Assembly (NCBI GenBank): GCA_034387635.1 | Contig: JAOANU010000002.1 | Span: 1,240,001 to 1,304,000 of the forward strand | DNA: 64,000 nucleotides | Direction: 5' to 3' | From: Rhodosporidiobolus odoratus | Lineage: Eukaryota > Basidiomycota > Microbotryomycetes > Sporidiobolales > Sporidiobolaceae | In this document: positions 10,378 to 22,524 of the stretch, piece by piece | Numbering within the stretch: position 1 is the stretch's first letter | How the letters are laid out: the number at the start of each line of letters is the position of its first letter | Program-made: the position numbers and the translations under genes | The notes under the pieces: model-generated | What the model saw: the letters and a program-made list of their open reading frames with translations, nothing else | What the model was told of the DNA's origin: nothing | Databases searched by the model: none

Positions 10378-11103
10378 AAATCGCACGATGTCAACTCCCC
10401 TTCGCATTCGTCCTCGCATCGCTCGTACCCCGTCTCCCGCATCGCATCTGTACAACTATACCCAGAGCCGTCGCCCTCCCTGTTTCGACCGCCATGTTGG
10501 CCACTCCTACCTTTCCTCTTTCTTTTTTGATTCAGTCAAGCCCAACAGTAACTTATCCAACGTCAGCACCTCGCCCCATGTCTACTTTGAAGGAGTCTAC
10601 CCCTACCATCCTACAACGTGGAAAAGCGAGAGTTCTTCGTTTGGGCTGCTCCGGGCATTTTCCCCCTTCCCGCTCTCTTCTATACTCTCCCCCCTTTTCT
10701 CGGTTGGATCGAGGTCTCCTTCGTTGGATCTTTGTACTTCTCTCGCCGTCCTCCTTCGTGCTCTACATCCCCTTTTGGCGCGCTCTGCAGTTCTTCCTTC
10801 GGTTGTGCGATTCGACTCGCCTCCCTCCCCCCCTTTGACTCCTTCCCGCTCGTCCTCCCTCTTTGAGTAGACAGTTCCCTTGCAACGTACTGACTTTTTG
10901 CGACTGAACACTGCGCCCGCTTGCATGAAAACGAGAGAATCGTTTCATCGTTGCCTCGGCTCTGCCTCCGGTTACTCTCGTCGAATCGCTTGGCTGGACT
11001 TGCTGCTCATCAAGCCCTGCGACAAAGACGCGTACACACACAGCACACAAGACACACCTGACCTGCCCTATCTCAGCTTCGCCCTCGACCCCATCGCATC
11101 ATC
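10378..11103. other. intergenic region, metacaspase promoter
   Basis: Strongly pyrimidine-rich (10480-10870), with several long but composition-driven open frames and no splice or domain support. It likely holds the CPL1-like 3' UTR and the metacaspase promoter and 5' UTR. Confidence 0.55.
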
Positions 11104-13412
11104 ATGAGTTTCCCAGGAGCAGGTTATCGGCACCACAAGGAGCAATACCATGGAGGAGGAGGAGGAGGCGGACAAGGGTGCGTTACTGCTCGTATCTCCG
11201 AGATGTACTCGCTCACCTCCCTCGTCTCGCAGATACGGTCCACCTCCCGGTCCTCCCCCTCAAGGCTTCGCACCTCCTCAAGGTCCCCCACCCGGCGCAT
11301 ACGGCGCTTCGTACCAGCAAGGCGGATACGGCGGTGGGAACACCTACGGTGCACCTCCCGGCCCTCCACCCCAGCAGTACGGCGGCGGTGGCGGCGGGAA
11401 CTACGGAGGGGCTGGTGGGGGTTACGACAACTCACCTTATGGTGGAGGAGGAAGGGGAGGGTACGACAGCAGGGGTAGTGGAGGAGGTGGGTATACCCCT
11501 GGGTATGGAGGTGGGCCGGGTGCGGGGTATGAGCAGCAGATGCCCCATCCTCATCATAATCAGCAGCAGTGCGTTTTCTTCGTCCGTCTGTCACTGCACC
11601 GCTAGCTCCCTGCGTGGAAAGCGGTTCAGAGAAGAGAAGGGTAGCTCACGCATACGCTTGCAGGTACTCGGCCCCTCCTCAGTACGGCAACCAAGGAGGT
11701 TACCCTCAGCAATATGCCGCTCCTCCCGGTCCTCCTCCCACACACTACGGACAGCAGGAGAACTCGTACCAAGGTCCTTCGCAATACCAGGGCGGCCAGT
11801 ACCAGGTGCACAATGATCCGCCGGCCCACATGGCTAGCATGTACTCGAACCTTTCGGGAAAGCGCAAGGCATTGTCAATCGGAATTAACTACACGGGTAC
11901 GAGCAACGCTCTGAGTGGATGCCACAACGACAGCAAGTACGCACTCACTTCATCTTAGCCATTATGCCGGACCTTTCTGACTGCCACCCTTTTGCCTTCG
12001 CAGGAACATTACCAAGTTCTTGGTTGAAAGGTGAGCCTGATCGTTTTTTATCTCGTGATAAAAGCTGACATTGAGTGTGCCTTCCAGGTACAACTATCGC
12101 GAGGAGGATATCGTCGTCTTGATGGATACGCCGAATGCAACGGGAATGAGCGTGCCGACCAAGGCCAACATCGTAAGCATTCCGCTTCCCGCGCATCATT
12201 AGCCGGCTTGTTCACGCTCGTACTCTCGGAACAGCTCCGTGCCATGCAGTGGCTTGTCAGGGACGCGCAGCCCAACGACGCTCTCTTTTTCCATTGTCCG
12301 TGCCCTTCCTCTTCTTTCCAACCTTCCTGCCGTTTCTCAACTGCACTATCGAAGGCCATATGTGATTCCAGAGCTTCTGCTGACCTCTCCGGTCGTTCTG
12401 CAGACTCGGGCCACGGCGGTCAGACAAAAGATGTGGACGGCGACGAAGTGGACGGCTATGACGAGACGATCTACCCGCTTGATTTCAAGAATGTCGGCGA
12501 AATTATCGACGACGAGATGCACGCTATCATGGTCGCGCCTCTTCCGCAAGGTTGCAGGCTGACTGCCATCTTCGATTGCGTGCGTCCTTCCTTCCCACAT
12601 GCGTCCTTACCCGTCGAGCTGAGTGTCGTATTCATGTTCGGCAGTGTCACTCTGGCTCTGCTCTCGACTTGCCGTACACCTATTCGACAAAAGGCGTGCT
12701 GAAGGAGCCGAAGTACGTTCTTGCCTTCGACTCTTCTTCCTGCAAAAGTCACTGATGCAACTTCTGGTTTCCAGCATGCTTGCCGATGCCGGCAGTGGAG
12801 CTATGGGCGCCGCAACTTCCTACCTCAAGGGCGACATGGGCGGTGTCTTCAAGTCTCTGACCAGTGTCGGCAAGCGGATCATGACAGGTGACAAGGTCGT
12901 CGAGCGTCAGAAGCAGCTCAAGTCGAGCAATGCGGACGTCATCTCTTGGTCTGGGTGTAAGGATACCCAGACGAGCGCGGATACGAGCATGCAAGGGCAG
13001 GCTACGGGAGCAATGTCTTGGGCTTGTGCGTGTTCTCCTTGCTCCCTGCCTACAAAGGCGTATCACTTCACGGACTGACTTGTTGAATGGCATTGACGCT
13101 GTTCTCGAGTCTCACAGTCATCACGGCCTTGACGAAGTACCCTCAGCAATCCTACCTGTACGTCCGACAAGAGACAGAGTACCCTTTCCCCGATCTTCTC
13201 GCTGACCTGCCCTTCCGCCATAGCCAACTGCTCAATACGATCCGCGACGAGCTCGAGGGCAAGTACGATCAGAAGCCGCAACTTGCCACGAGTCACGAGC
13301 TCGATGTCAACCTTCTTGGTGCGACCTTTTCCCCGACTTTGATCCCTGCAAGGTCCTTCTTCTGTTCTTCTCGGTCGCTGATACCCTTTCCCTATCTACA
13401 GCCATCTTCTGA
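11104..13412 (+). CDS. MCA1: type I metacaspase with Tyr/Gly/Pro/Gln-rich prodomain
   Basis: Caspase-fold cysteine protease (C14 family, Arg/Lys specific), linked in fungi to proteostasis and regulated death. Twelve exons: 11104-11177, 11233-11568, 11664-11936, 12004-12030, 12088-12172, 12235-12295, 12404-12579, 12645-12712, 12775-13025, 13118-13157, 13224-13318, 13402-13412. The first 210 or so residues are prion-like ([20 protein letters not shown], repeats of Y-G-G-G and P-P-G-P-P-P). The protease core begins [14 protein letters not shown]. The catalytic His is in [13 protein letters not shown], split by an intron. The catalytic Cys is in [15 protein letters not shown], where most family members read DSCHSG. 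The p10-like part ends [13 protein letters not shown] with TGA at 13410-13412, which matches usual metacaspase ends. Gene symbol by similarity. Confidence 0.93.
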
Positions 13413-13895
13413 GCAGCATCTGCTCGTGTTGCCAGCTTTTCGAATTGAGCTTTTCGACGTCGCGCGGAAAAGTCTTTTTCGCTTGTCGTACTTAGTCTTA
13501 CACCTACTCTGGCGTGCATCTTCCGCCCTGTAATCCCAGCGTACTTCTTCCTTCACTCACATGTCAGCGGTGTGCAAAGTACTGTGCGTTCTGCGGTTCT
13601 CACTCGTGTTTTCTCCGCCGACGCTTCCGCCTGACAGTCACTGCGCGTGCGCGATCTCGGCCAGAAGCGGTACCATGCACCTGAGCTTGCCCATCGGCGG
13701 GATTGCTGCGCCCCTTTCGTGGTACTGAAGCTTATCCGCCGGGCCGCGTTGCCTCGGGCGTGGCTTGTCACCGCTTTTTCACCCACACCGCCGATCTCGA
13801 AGCCTTCTTAAGCCGGGCTTTCTCTTTCTTCCCTTGCTTCCTCCCAGCCACTCTCTCTCGCTCTCACTAGCTCTCGACCCCCCCAGCGACACCCG
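13413..13895. other. intergenic region between metacaspase and secreted-protein gene
   Basis: No supported gene. Pyrimidine-rich from about 13800, just upstream of the ATG at 13896. Confidence 0.55.
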
Positions 13896-14928
13896 ATGCT
13901 CAAGATCGCCCTTCTTCTCCCTCTCCTTTCTCTTCCGGCTTTGGCTGCTCCGACACCTGGAAACAACAGTGATTGCTCTTCCCCTTGTCTCCACGAAACG
14001 TTTGCTTCGCTAATCTGTGCTATGTATCTCTCAGGCGGAAACTGGGGAGAAGTCGGTAATTACTGCGAGCCCAAATACGGGTCGGATGGTGCGTCTCCTC
14101 CTTCTTTCCCGCCTGTGCCTTTCTCCTTACTGTGGGATCCTGCATGTGGTTGACCACAACGTTTTCACTAGGGCATGGATACTGGAACGGGGGAAACCAC
14201 GGGGTTGGGCAGCACCACGATAGTACGCTTCCCCTGCTCTTCTTCCCTTCCCTTTCCTCCTCCTCTTTCGTTTCCCCCTTTCTTCCACGGCTAATCTTGT
14301 CTCGCCGTCACTTCTGTAGGCCAAGAATGCTACTCTTACTACCGGCATAAATTTGGCAATGTCTGGGGCCAGGGAAAAGGAAACTATAAGAGGGGTGAAG
14401 AGGTGCAGCAGTACCAGAACGAAAGTGAGCCCTCCTCCTCTTTCCTTTTCCGCCTGTATAGCTGATCATGGGGCTCGGTACAGACGGGTACGACTGCGAT
14501 GGCTATTTCCAGCACGCTTATGGAGATGAATGGGGTAACGGTCACGGGGGTGCGTTTGCTGTTTTCCCTTCTTGTCTTCGGCTGAGAGTGACCGTACTCA
14601 TCTTCTTCGCCCTTACTCTCAGGCTACTCTTACAATGAGACCGAGAAGTACTGCAAGAACAAGTACGCCGACCCAGCTATTCTTCCAGTCTCAGTTCGTT
14701 TTCTTCTGATCTTTTCGATCCGTCATACGCAGCGAAGCTGTGTCCGCTTTTGACCTCTACGCCTACATTAGAGGCAGGGAAATGCTGCGGAGCCTAGGGG
14801 CGGGGTCTACCAAGTCTCAGTCGAGACCGTATAGGAGGAAAATTGAGAAAATGTGGAAACAATCAAGAATAGATCGCTGCGTCGACTGTTCGGAACCCCC
14901 GGATCCTCCAAGCCCCCAAGACCACTGA
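13896..14928 (+). CDS. secreted Tyr/Gly/Asn-rich protein with phase-1 mini-exons
   Basis: Signal peptide MLKIALLLPLLSLPALAAP. Exons: 13896-13968, 14035-14088, 14172-14222, 14320-14424, 14484-14549, 14623-14662 and probably 14733-14928. Exons 2 to 5 (54, 51, 105 and 66 nt) are all symmetric phase 1. Product segments are GNWGEVGNYCEPKYGSDG, GHGYWNGGNHGVGQHHD, QECYSYYRHKFGNVWGQGKG, NGYDCDGYFQHAYGDEWGNG and GYSYNETEKYCKN. Four to five Cys and many Tyr/Gly suggest a structural wall or matrix protein, by inference. The 3' end is uncertain: splicing at 14663 (branch CTGAT, CGCAG acceptor) gives a charged tail ending at 14928, while reading through gives a stop near 14752. No family recognised. Confidence 0.6.
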
Positions 14929-15069
14929 AGCTATGAAGTATGCTCAGGGGCCAACCCCAGCGCATCGTCGGCGTCGGAAGCGAAAGCGAGGTCATGACGT
15001 TCGGCTCTGTCCGCTTTCCCGTTCTCTCAACGCTGTCGTGCTCTTCGTACCGACACATCTGCACGCACG

Positions 15070-16177
15070 ATGGCTTCTCATTTAGCTTCTATCGCCTCTA
15101 CCGCCCTTGCCAAAGCTGCTGTACGTTTCCTCCTCTCCGTGCCTCGAGTCCCCCCACCTCTTGTTTCCAAGCCAGCGTGCGGCGACGATACCGCTGCTAC
15201 GCGCCAGCGCGCTTGCCCACTCGACATGAATGCATTCCTCAAGCCATGCTGACCTGCCTGTCTCCGCAGACGCAGCCCGAAACGAATGGCCCTTCTTTCG
15301 CAGATGCCGAATTGGCAGTCAACAACTCGCAGTTTGTCAAGATGTACCAAACCCTCTACGGCGAGAAGGGAAAGCTGCATTTGATGCCGAGGCGGGGGAT
15401 TGCGGTCATTTGCTGCGTGAGCCTTTCTCCTTCGTGATCTTGTCTTCGCTGCTGGAGCTGACTTTTTCCCCCCTCGACTCGGGGCAATGTGGGGTTGCAG
15501 ATGGATGCCAGGCTCGACCCGAATGCTATGCTTGGGCTTGAAGTGGGGGATGCGCATATCATTCGGTAAGCTAGCCATGATCGTACTGAATTGCAGGAAG
15601 GGAGAAAAGGATTACGCCGAGCTGACCCCTTTCTTTATCGTAGGAACGGCGGTGGCAGGGCGCTCGACGCGCTCAGGAGCTTGCTGGGAAGTCAGGAACT
15701 ACTGCAGACGCGGGAGATCATCGTTATTCACCACGAGTACGTCGCGTCGATGACCTATATTTTCTCCTCATCCACCTCTCCCGGTCGGCAAGGCGCCATG
15801 CCTGTTTTGACGTCACTCGCGCCCCTCGCACTAACGCGGGACGTTTCCCCCTCAACAGAGACTGCGGCTTCTCGCACGCCTCGACGACCGTCCTGCAAAA
15901 AGCGCTCAAAGCGCGCGTCCCGACTCACCACCACCCCGTCATCGACTCGCTGTCGGCCATGGAGTTCAAGGACCCCAAGGAGAGCGTCAAGGAGGATGTC
16001 GCATTCTTGAGGGAAAACCCGCTTATCCACCCCGAGTCGAAAGACAAGATTAGTGGTTGGTACTACTCGGTAAGGAGCAATCAACCAGCGATGTCGAGGG
16101 CTGAGTGTGCCGTGGGCCGACTGTCGTGTGTTTCGTTTCCGCAGGTCAGGTCTGGCGAGTTGCTGAGGTGCTCGTGA
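15070..16177 (+). CDS. beta-class carbonic anhydrase family protein
   Basis: Predicted beta-carbonic anhydrase (CO2 hydration, zinc dependent). Exons: 15070-15120, 15270-15416, 15501-15565, 15644-15736, 15859-16069, 16145-16177. The zinc-site motifs are in order: GIAVICCMDARLDPNAML (Cys, with the Asp-Arg dyad), GDAHIIRNGGGRALDALRSL, and EIIVIHHEDCGFSHAST (His and Cys ligands, split by an intron after HHE). The layout resembles the short bacterial-type beta-CAs (such as mycobacterial Rv1284) more than fungal Nce103. The C-terminal part has GWYYSVRSGELLRCS. Without an obvious targeting signal it is probably cytosolic. About 190 residues. Confidence 0.85.
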
Positions 16178-16409
16178 GCAGAACAAGGTGGTCAAGGTGT
16201 GCTGGAGGGGAAGGTTCGGAAATGGCCTGGAGGGGGTGGCGGGACATGCTGTAGCGATGTGTGTACATAGCGAGTTATAGCAATCTCAGTCTGTAAGCGA
16301 GAGAAAGAGAGCGGGTCGGGACACTCCGGCTTTGAAGCGGAGGAGAGGAAGGTGCCCTCGAGTAATCCTCATCCTGCACCCACACTTGCTGCTTGCCTGA
16401 TACTGCACA

Positions 16410-18137
16410 ATGGCCATCAAGCTCGCTGCTCGCACCTTGCTTAACCAGGGTAAGCTCTGTCTTTGTCACTGAGCCATTCTCTCATCTACTCACCCTCATC
16501 TTCTCCCCTGGATTATAAACAGTTCCTCGGAGGACCTTCAACTCGTCTGCGGTCAAGCACAACCTTTCCCTCTATGACAAGTCTGTACCCAACCTCCGCC
16601 TCCGCCCCGACTCGACTGTCATTTGCCAGGGTTTCACGTAAGTCCTCTTGCTCCCTCTCCCTCTTTCCACCGGTATCTCCACACACCCTCGCCGGACGCG
16701 TTCTCGCTCGACCAGTCCAATCAGGCAGCTTACCTCGAGTGCCTCTACTTTCCCTGACCCGCAGCGGCAAGACTGTACGTATCCGCCCCTGTTCGCGGTT
16801 CTGCATTACTCCGACGAGCTGACTTTATTCTTCCCGTGCAGGCGACTTTCCACTGCAAGGAGGCTATCGAGTTTGGCACTAATCTCGTCGGTGGTGTTTC
16901 GCCCAAAAAGGCTGGACAGGAGCACCTGGGTCTTCCCGTCTTTGGCACCGTCAGGGAGGTGCGTTCTTCCTCTTCCCTGACGCTGTCTCGCACAATGCTT
17001 AGCAAAACTTTCTACAGGCGAACGAAAAGGTCCGCCCCGAAGCGACCGTCATCTACGTTCCCCCGCCTTTCGCTGCCGACGCCATCATCGAGGCTATTGA
17101 GGCTGAGATCCCCCTGATTGTCTGCATTACCGAGGGTATCCCTCAATCCGATGAGGTTCGCGTACGTCTGCATCTGCCACTCTCGTCACCCCTGAGCTCT
17201 ACTAACACGCCGGTCCGCGAGCAAACAGGTTGCCCAGGCTCTGCGTGCGCAAACCAAGTCTCGTCTCGTCGGCCCCAACTGCCCGGGTATCATCGCCCCT
17301 GCGGCCAACGGTGGCGGTTGCAAAATCGGTATCATGCCCGGCAACATTTTCACTCCTGGCTCGGTCGGTGCGTCTCCTTTTCTCGCTCACTTCCTCCCCG
17401 TCACAGCCCATCTGAACAACGCTACTTTTCTGCAGGTGTCGTTTCTCGATCGGGTACCCTCACCTACGAGGCCGTCGACGCCACCACCAAGATTGGTCTC
17501 GGCCAGTCGCTCTGCGTTGGTATCGGTGGCGACCCCTTCCCCGGTTCTCAGCACATCGATGTCCTGAAGGTCTTCATGGAGGACGAGGCAACCAAGGGTC
17601 CGTCCTTCCCCCTCGTCTGTGCAGCATGCTGAGCTGATACACGAGATATGTGCAGGTATTGTCCTCATCGGTGAGATTGGTGGATCTATGGAGGAGGAGG
17701 CTGCCGAGTACCTTGAGAAGTACAACGTCCAGAAGAAGCCTGTTGTCGGTTTCATCGCGTGCGTCCCTTTCCTGTCTGTGCTCGGTACTCGTCACTGATC
17801 TCGTTTCCTGCTGTAGTGGCCGCACCGCTCCCCCAGGCCGTCGCAGTGCGTTTCATTTCTCTTCTTCCCTCATTACCCTCCCTCACTGATCTTGGCATCA
17901 CCCTCGCAGTGGGTCACGCCGGTGCCGTCATCTCTGGTGGCAAGGGTAAGGCTGAGGACAAGGTCAAGGCGCTCGAGAAGGCTGGTGTCATCATGGTCGA
18001 CTCGCCGGCGCAGCTCGGTTCCTCCTTGAAGAAGGTGCGTTCCTCCATCCTCTCCCGAAACTCTCGTTAACCTGCCCACCTGCCGATGGCTGACGAACGT
18101 CCATTCGCAGGCGATGGAGGCCGCTGGTCTTGTCTAA
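16410..18137 (+). CDS. LSC1: succinyl-CoA ligase (ADP/GDP-forming) alpha subunit, mitochondrial
   Basis: TCA-cycle enzyme interconverting succinyl-CoA and succinate with substrate-level phosphorylation. The first exon (16410-16449) is ATGGCCATCAAG..., encoding [13 protein letters not shown], the start of a mitochondrial presequence that continues [15 protein letters not shown]. Later exons give [20 protein letters not shown] (CoA-binding), [79 protein letters not shown] and [15 protein letters not shown]. The phosphohistidine loop is [13 protein letters not shown]. It ends MEAAGLV with TAA at 18135-18137. About nine short introns; all recognised motifs of the family are present. Confidence 0.95.
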
Positions 18138-18509
18138 TCGGGCTACTAGGGCAACGGTTGTTTTTGTAGCGATGTTTCCCCTCCTTTCCTCTCTCCCTCT
18201 ATCTCTCGACTATTCCACTTCTCTTCATTACGATATCTCTTCCCTCTGTTCTCCCTTCTCTTTCCCGCCAGCGCAGCATGGCGCGTGAGCTGGAATGACT
18301 ACCCTCCCTGCATAGACCGAACAGACACTGGTGTTAGCTCTGAGTAGGCAAGCGCTCCCGCCTTATCAATTCAGCCGCACAAGTCCGTCGACGTCTCGCC
18401 AGCGCCGCGCACGCACCTCCGATACCGTGCTCGACTCGATGACTCACAGAACGAAAAAAAAGCAAAGCCAAAGTTATCATGACAGTTCCCGCAACTTGCC
18501 CATTTCTTC
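18138..18509. other. convergent 3' ends (LSC1 and carrier gene)
   Basis: Both flanking genes end into this 372-bp gap. It is pyrimidine-rich near 18180-18270 and holds an A-run (GAAAAAAAAGC) near 18453. No gene seen. Confidence 0.6.
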
Positions 18510-20054
18510 TTACATATTCTTGAGCCCGAACGCCTTGCCGCGTACTTTGGAGTACGCGACGAGAGAGATGATGACGTCTGTGGGCGAGGCGACCAAGGAA
18601 ACAAGGTGACTTGTCAGCTTGCTAGCCCAATCAACCCAGCGAGGAAGGAGGCAAAGACTAACAGGCTTCGAGGGCATCTTTGATACCAAAGAGTAAAGCC
18701 TGCGCCAACACAGCTTTGGTGATTTGGGCTTGCATACCCTGAGCGCATCGAGTCAAAAGAGATGAGGAAGAAAAAGGTCAGCCATGCCAGCTGCAATCAA
18801 CACTGCCAGGAGGCGCACTTGGTACCACCCCACGAAGCCTTCCTCAGCCCATACTTGCTTCAGGCAGTCGATCGCGCCTGCGTACCGCTCTTTCTTCTTT
18901 TGCTGAGGCTTTTGAGCGGTTTCTACTTCTTCGTCATGGTCCCCAGCACCGGCTTGCAAGCGAGTCTTTGCCATGATGTAGGGATACGTGACCTGTTACG
19001 AGACGAGTCAGCGTGAGCATGGTATACGTGGTAGAGCAAAAGAACAGAGGAAGACGAGCGTACGACTGTCGCGAGCGTCTTGCTCAAAGCCCCGAGCAGA
19101 AACGCCTTGAACGGGGTCATTTTCTGCCCCGGCTTGAGCACCAACACCTTGAGCCTCTCAAACATTCCATACGTGATCGCCGGATTCACGCAAAGGACCA
19201 AAGACGGTTTCAGACCGCGCCAGAGTCCCGTGATGCCGTCGTCCCGGAGGATGTGGGCGAGTGCGGTACGGAAGGAGAGGGCTTTGTGGGCTAGTTGTTG
19301 ACGCGTTGCAATGACTGAGACGGGGATGGTGAAGATCTGGCCGAGGGCAGCGGCGAGGGCGCCGAGAGCGAGCTCTGTGCTGCAGGGGGAGAAGAGGGAG
19401 AAGGGGTAAGTAGGCTTGAGCAGGCCAGGAGAAAAGGAGCACTCACGCGGTTGACAAGGCGTTGTTCGGGAACCGCTTCATGTAGGCAGATCTGACGAGA
19501 GTCCAGAAGTAGAAGTAGGCGCTGCACAGAGAAAAGACGAGAAGAAGAAAAGCCCGTCAATGATAAATAGCGACATACTTCGAAGACAAGGTGTACGTAC
19601 AACTGCATCGAGAACGTGTTCAACATGTTGGCGCCGAACCCTCGGTAGAAGGCCGCCGGTCCTCCTTCTTTCAGGATTCGGAAAATCATCTGTCTCGCGG
19701 AAGTGTGCTTGTGCGGCAAGCGCTGAGGAGCGTTTGGTCGCTTCATAGTCGGTGGAGGGGCACCATTTTGCGCGTCCAGGATGGCAGTGACTTCCGTTTG
19801 AATGCGGGTCTTAATGCTGTTTACGAGGATCGGACGGAGAAAAGAAAAAACGGAAAGTGGGCAAAGTCGGTCATAAGCGCGAGAGGCGAAAAGCGGTGAC
19901 ACACGTGTCAAGAGGGTATCTATGCGTTCATCGGGTGGTCAGCTGGTTTTTCTTGGCAATGCGAGAGGGACGAGACGTACACGACTGATCCCGATACAAC
20001 TCCTCCGACAGCCCCGACTACGGCATTTCCGAAGGGCGTAAGGGTAGGAGGCAT
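18510..20054 (-). CDS. mitochondrial-carrier family protein, peroxisomal adenine nucleotide transporter type
   Basis: Six-helix SLC25-family carrier, closest by motifs to fungal Ant1/PMP47 (peroxisomal ATP/AMP exchange). The ATG at 20054 begins MPPTLTPFGNAVVGAVGG. Carrier signature 1 is VVYPLDTIKTRIQT, assembled across two introns. Signature 2 is the divergent IFTIPVSVIATRQQL. Signature 3 is TYPYIMAKTRLQAG, where TYPYIMAK is typical of the peroxisomal subgroup. Other supporting segments are YRGFGANMLNTFSMQ, GLWRGLKPSLVLCVNPAI and GFVGWYQGMQAQITKAVL. Insertions carry Lys/Gln-rich loops (QKPQQKKKERY). It ends AFGLKNM with TAA at 18510-18512. A peroxisomal role would fit the PTS1 acyl-CoA ligase in this window, but the subtype is inference. 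Confidence 0.85.
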
Positions 20055-20384
20055 CCTATCGAGGCTTCTGTCAACGGTCTGTGATGCTTGTGAGGCGGTA
20101 TTGAATGTGTGCGGAGTCGCAGCGGAGCAGGAGAGTCGCTGTGGGGTTGGACCGGATAACGACGACGACGACCGTAGGAAGACGCGGAGCAGCACACAAG
20201 TAGCGACAGACAGCAGCGAGACGCACACAGCGGGTCGTGACCAAGCGAAGGGGAGAGCGGAACGAGCGACACAAGAAGCCGACCGGCAACTCCTTCCGCC
20301 GGAGCAATTTTTTCTCGATCGCATATCCTACCGAAGTCAGATAACAATCCACAATGCCATCTTGTTGTTGCAGCAGCACAAAGT

Positions 20385-22068
20385 TCAACCGTCTAGCTCT
20401 CCAAGGTAGATGGTGCTGTCAACTCCTGCCGATGCCAAGATTGGCTCTTTTGGCGACCATTCAGTCGCGACCACTGTTCCCGTGTGACCCGGAAGCTGAG
20501 GGCGATGACGAGGCACGTCAGTTGAAGGGAGAAGCCACTTGGGGGAAGGCGCTCAAGCAAGGGCGACGGGCGGACGCGACACGGAGAGACGGCGCAGGCG
20601 GATGGGCAAAGACATGTATGAGTGATGAAAGCGCACCTTGTACTTGATCTCCCCGGTCGTTGCATCCCACACCGTGAGTGCCCTGTCTGCACCGCCCACA
20701 GCGACCATCGTGCCACCTTGCGAGTCCGCCGTTGTATGCCTGCTCCAGCTCGCCTTTCGCAACAATTGTTCGAAGCCTGCCGGTGCGCCGTAAAAGCTTC
20801 GGACCAATCGAGGATGGAGAGCAGGGTTGGCAGCATTGATAGTCGGGGCGAAGGGCTGAACAGACCAGAGATGCAGGGTGGAGTCCATGCCGCAGGAGAG
20901 GAGTTGCTGGTTGTTGGGGGAAAGAGCGAGGGATGAGATGGTGTCGCTGTGACCGCGAAGGGTGTAGGAGATGGCGTGAGAAGCAAGGGAGAATACGTGA
21001 ATATCGTTATCGAGGCCGCCAAGGTACAGAGATTGGCCGTCCTCCGACCATTTTACCTGCGGGCGTACAGCATATTAGTGCCGGGGCGCGAAGGCGATAG
21101 CATATACCGCGAACGTAGTTTGTAGCAATGACTCACAGTAGTGATAGGGTATCCCAGCTCGACAACCTCGATCTCCGCCTTGGATTCTTCACTCCATACC
21201 CGAACTGTTCCATCATCACTCGCACTCGCGATCAAACCCTTTCCGGCCCCACCTCGCTGCACATCCACCGCATTGACAATCCCAGTGTGTCCTCGGAATC
21301 GGCGGACGACCTCGCCCGACTTTAGATCGAAGAGGAAAAGAGTGTGATCGCTGCAGCCGGCGAGGAGGGTATTGGGAGAGGTGTAAGCAAGGCAGGTCGG
21401 CGTGCCCTTGCCCGTTCGTAGGATACCGTAGCTATGGGAAGGCAGCGTAGGTCAGCATAGGGAGGGTGAGTAAGGAACAACAGGCGTACTTCTGGCAGTC
21501 GCCGTACACCTTCCACAGCAAGATGGTCTTGTCCCCCGATGCGCTCGCCAGGCTTTCTCCGTCCGGCGAGAACTTGATGTCGAGTACCTCTGCGCCGTGT
21601 CCCTGCACAGGCGATGGCTAGTTGAGCGGGTGACATCTCGGATTGAGCGGAGGAAACAAGACGTACTCGCAAGCACATGATAGGCGCCGACAAACCACTG
21701 GTTCTCCGTACGCTCTGGATGAGTGCGCCCTTTGTTTTGTTCTCATCTGCAGCGGCTACGACGAGTTGCTGGACGTTACCATCGTCTGGCTTCGACCTCT
21801 TAGCAATCAACGCCTGAGAGTCGGATTGAGGTCGCTTGGACACTACGAGAGGGTACGTTAGCATGTAAACCGGATCATATTTCTTAGGAACGTACTGTGC
21901 TGTGGTGTAATGATCAAGTCTCGCGTCGAAGTGGGAGAACAAGGTTACTCTCGATACTGCTCCCTCACATCCTCTTGCTGGCTCAATCGGCCTGCTAGAG
22001 CAACTAGGAGCTACCTTAGAAGAGCCTCTATAAATGACAGGATCTCCCACGTCGAGGTCGCTATTCAT
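20385..22068 (-). CDS. U5 snRNP 40 kDa-type WD40 protein (SNRNP40/Spf38/Cwf17 family)
   Basis: Seven-bladed WD40 protein of the U5 snRNP. Exon 1 (22068-22015) encodes MNSDLDVGDPVIYRGSSK, followed by an exon with YVPKKYDP, KRPQSDSQALIAKRSKPDD and SGLSAPIMCLRGHGAEV. Blades seen: LDIKFSPDGESLASASGDKT, LLWKVYGDCQNYG, TLLAGCSDHTLFLFDLKSGE, LIASASDDGTVRVW, SLYLGGLDNDIHVFSL, LLSCGMDSTLHLWSVQPFAP, MVAVGGADRALTVWD and ILASAGVDSTIYLGELDG (stop at 20385). The KRPR-like N-terminus and SAPIM.L.GH segment are typical of SNRNP40. The family acts in pre-mRNA splicing, which suits this intron-dense genome. Confidence 0.87.
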
Positions 22069-22524
22069 GTCTGGCCTCGCCGGCACTCTTTTGAATCGTC
22101 TACAGCATCGCTTCGATATGTCGGCCAACAGGATTGTGTGGACACTCGCTCGTGGGATGATCTCGAGACGCTCACCCGCGCAGACTGAGCCGCGACGTTG
22201 ACGGCATCTCGCTGCTTTTCCCCAGCGTGGTTCTTTCCATTCTCTAGATCCCGATCGCCTTCCACAGTAGGTGTCCCTCGGAAGCCGCACAGCCGCACCC
22301 TAGACCTCGTACGGGCGCTCACAAAGCGTCTCCTCGTGCTCCTGTCGCCCGATGCTTACGGCATGTCGGAGGTTCTCTTTCCACTCCCGCACAAGTTTTA
22401 TTCCTGCTTCCCTTTCCGGCTTTCTCTTTCTTCCTCCATCCAGCGACATCCTCATACGCTCGCCATCGCTCTGCGAATCCCCCTCTCGTTCAACTCCGCT
22501 ACACCTGTCCACTCTCGTTCAACC
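22069..22524. promoter_or_regulatory. divergent promoter region
   Basis: 456 bp between the U5-40K start (minus, 22068) and a secreted-protein start (plus, 22525). Pyrimidine-rich on the plus strand toward 22525. No further gene supported. Confidence 0.5.

Noticed and set aside
10254..10870. Long plus-strand frames in the metacaspase promoter
   Set aside because: Pyrimidine-rich low-complexity sequence in all frames; no conserved motif or splice logic.
21322..22290. 322-codon minus-strand frame spanning the U5-40K 5' end
   Set aside because: It includes the true second exon but reads through intron and promoter upstream; the spliced model with MNSDLDVGDP fits the family better.
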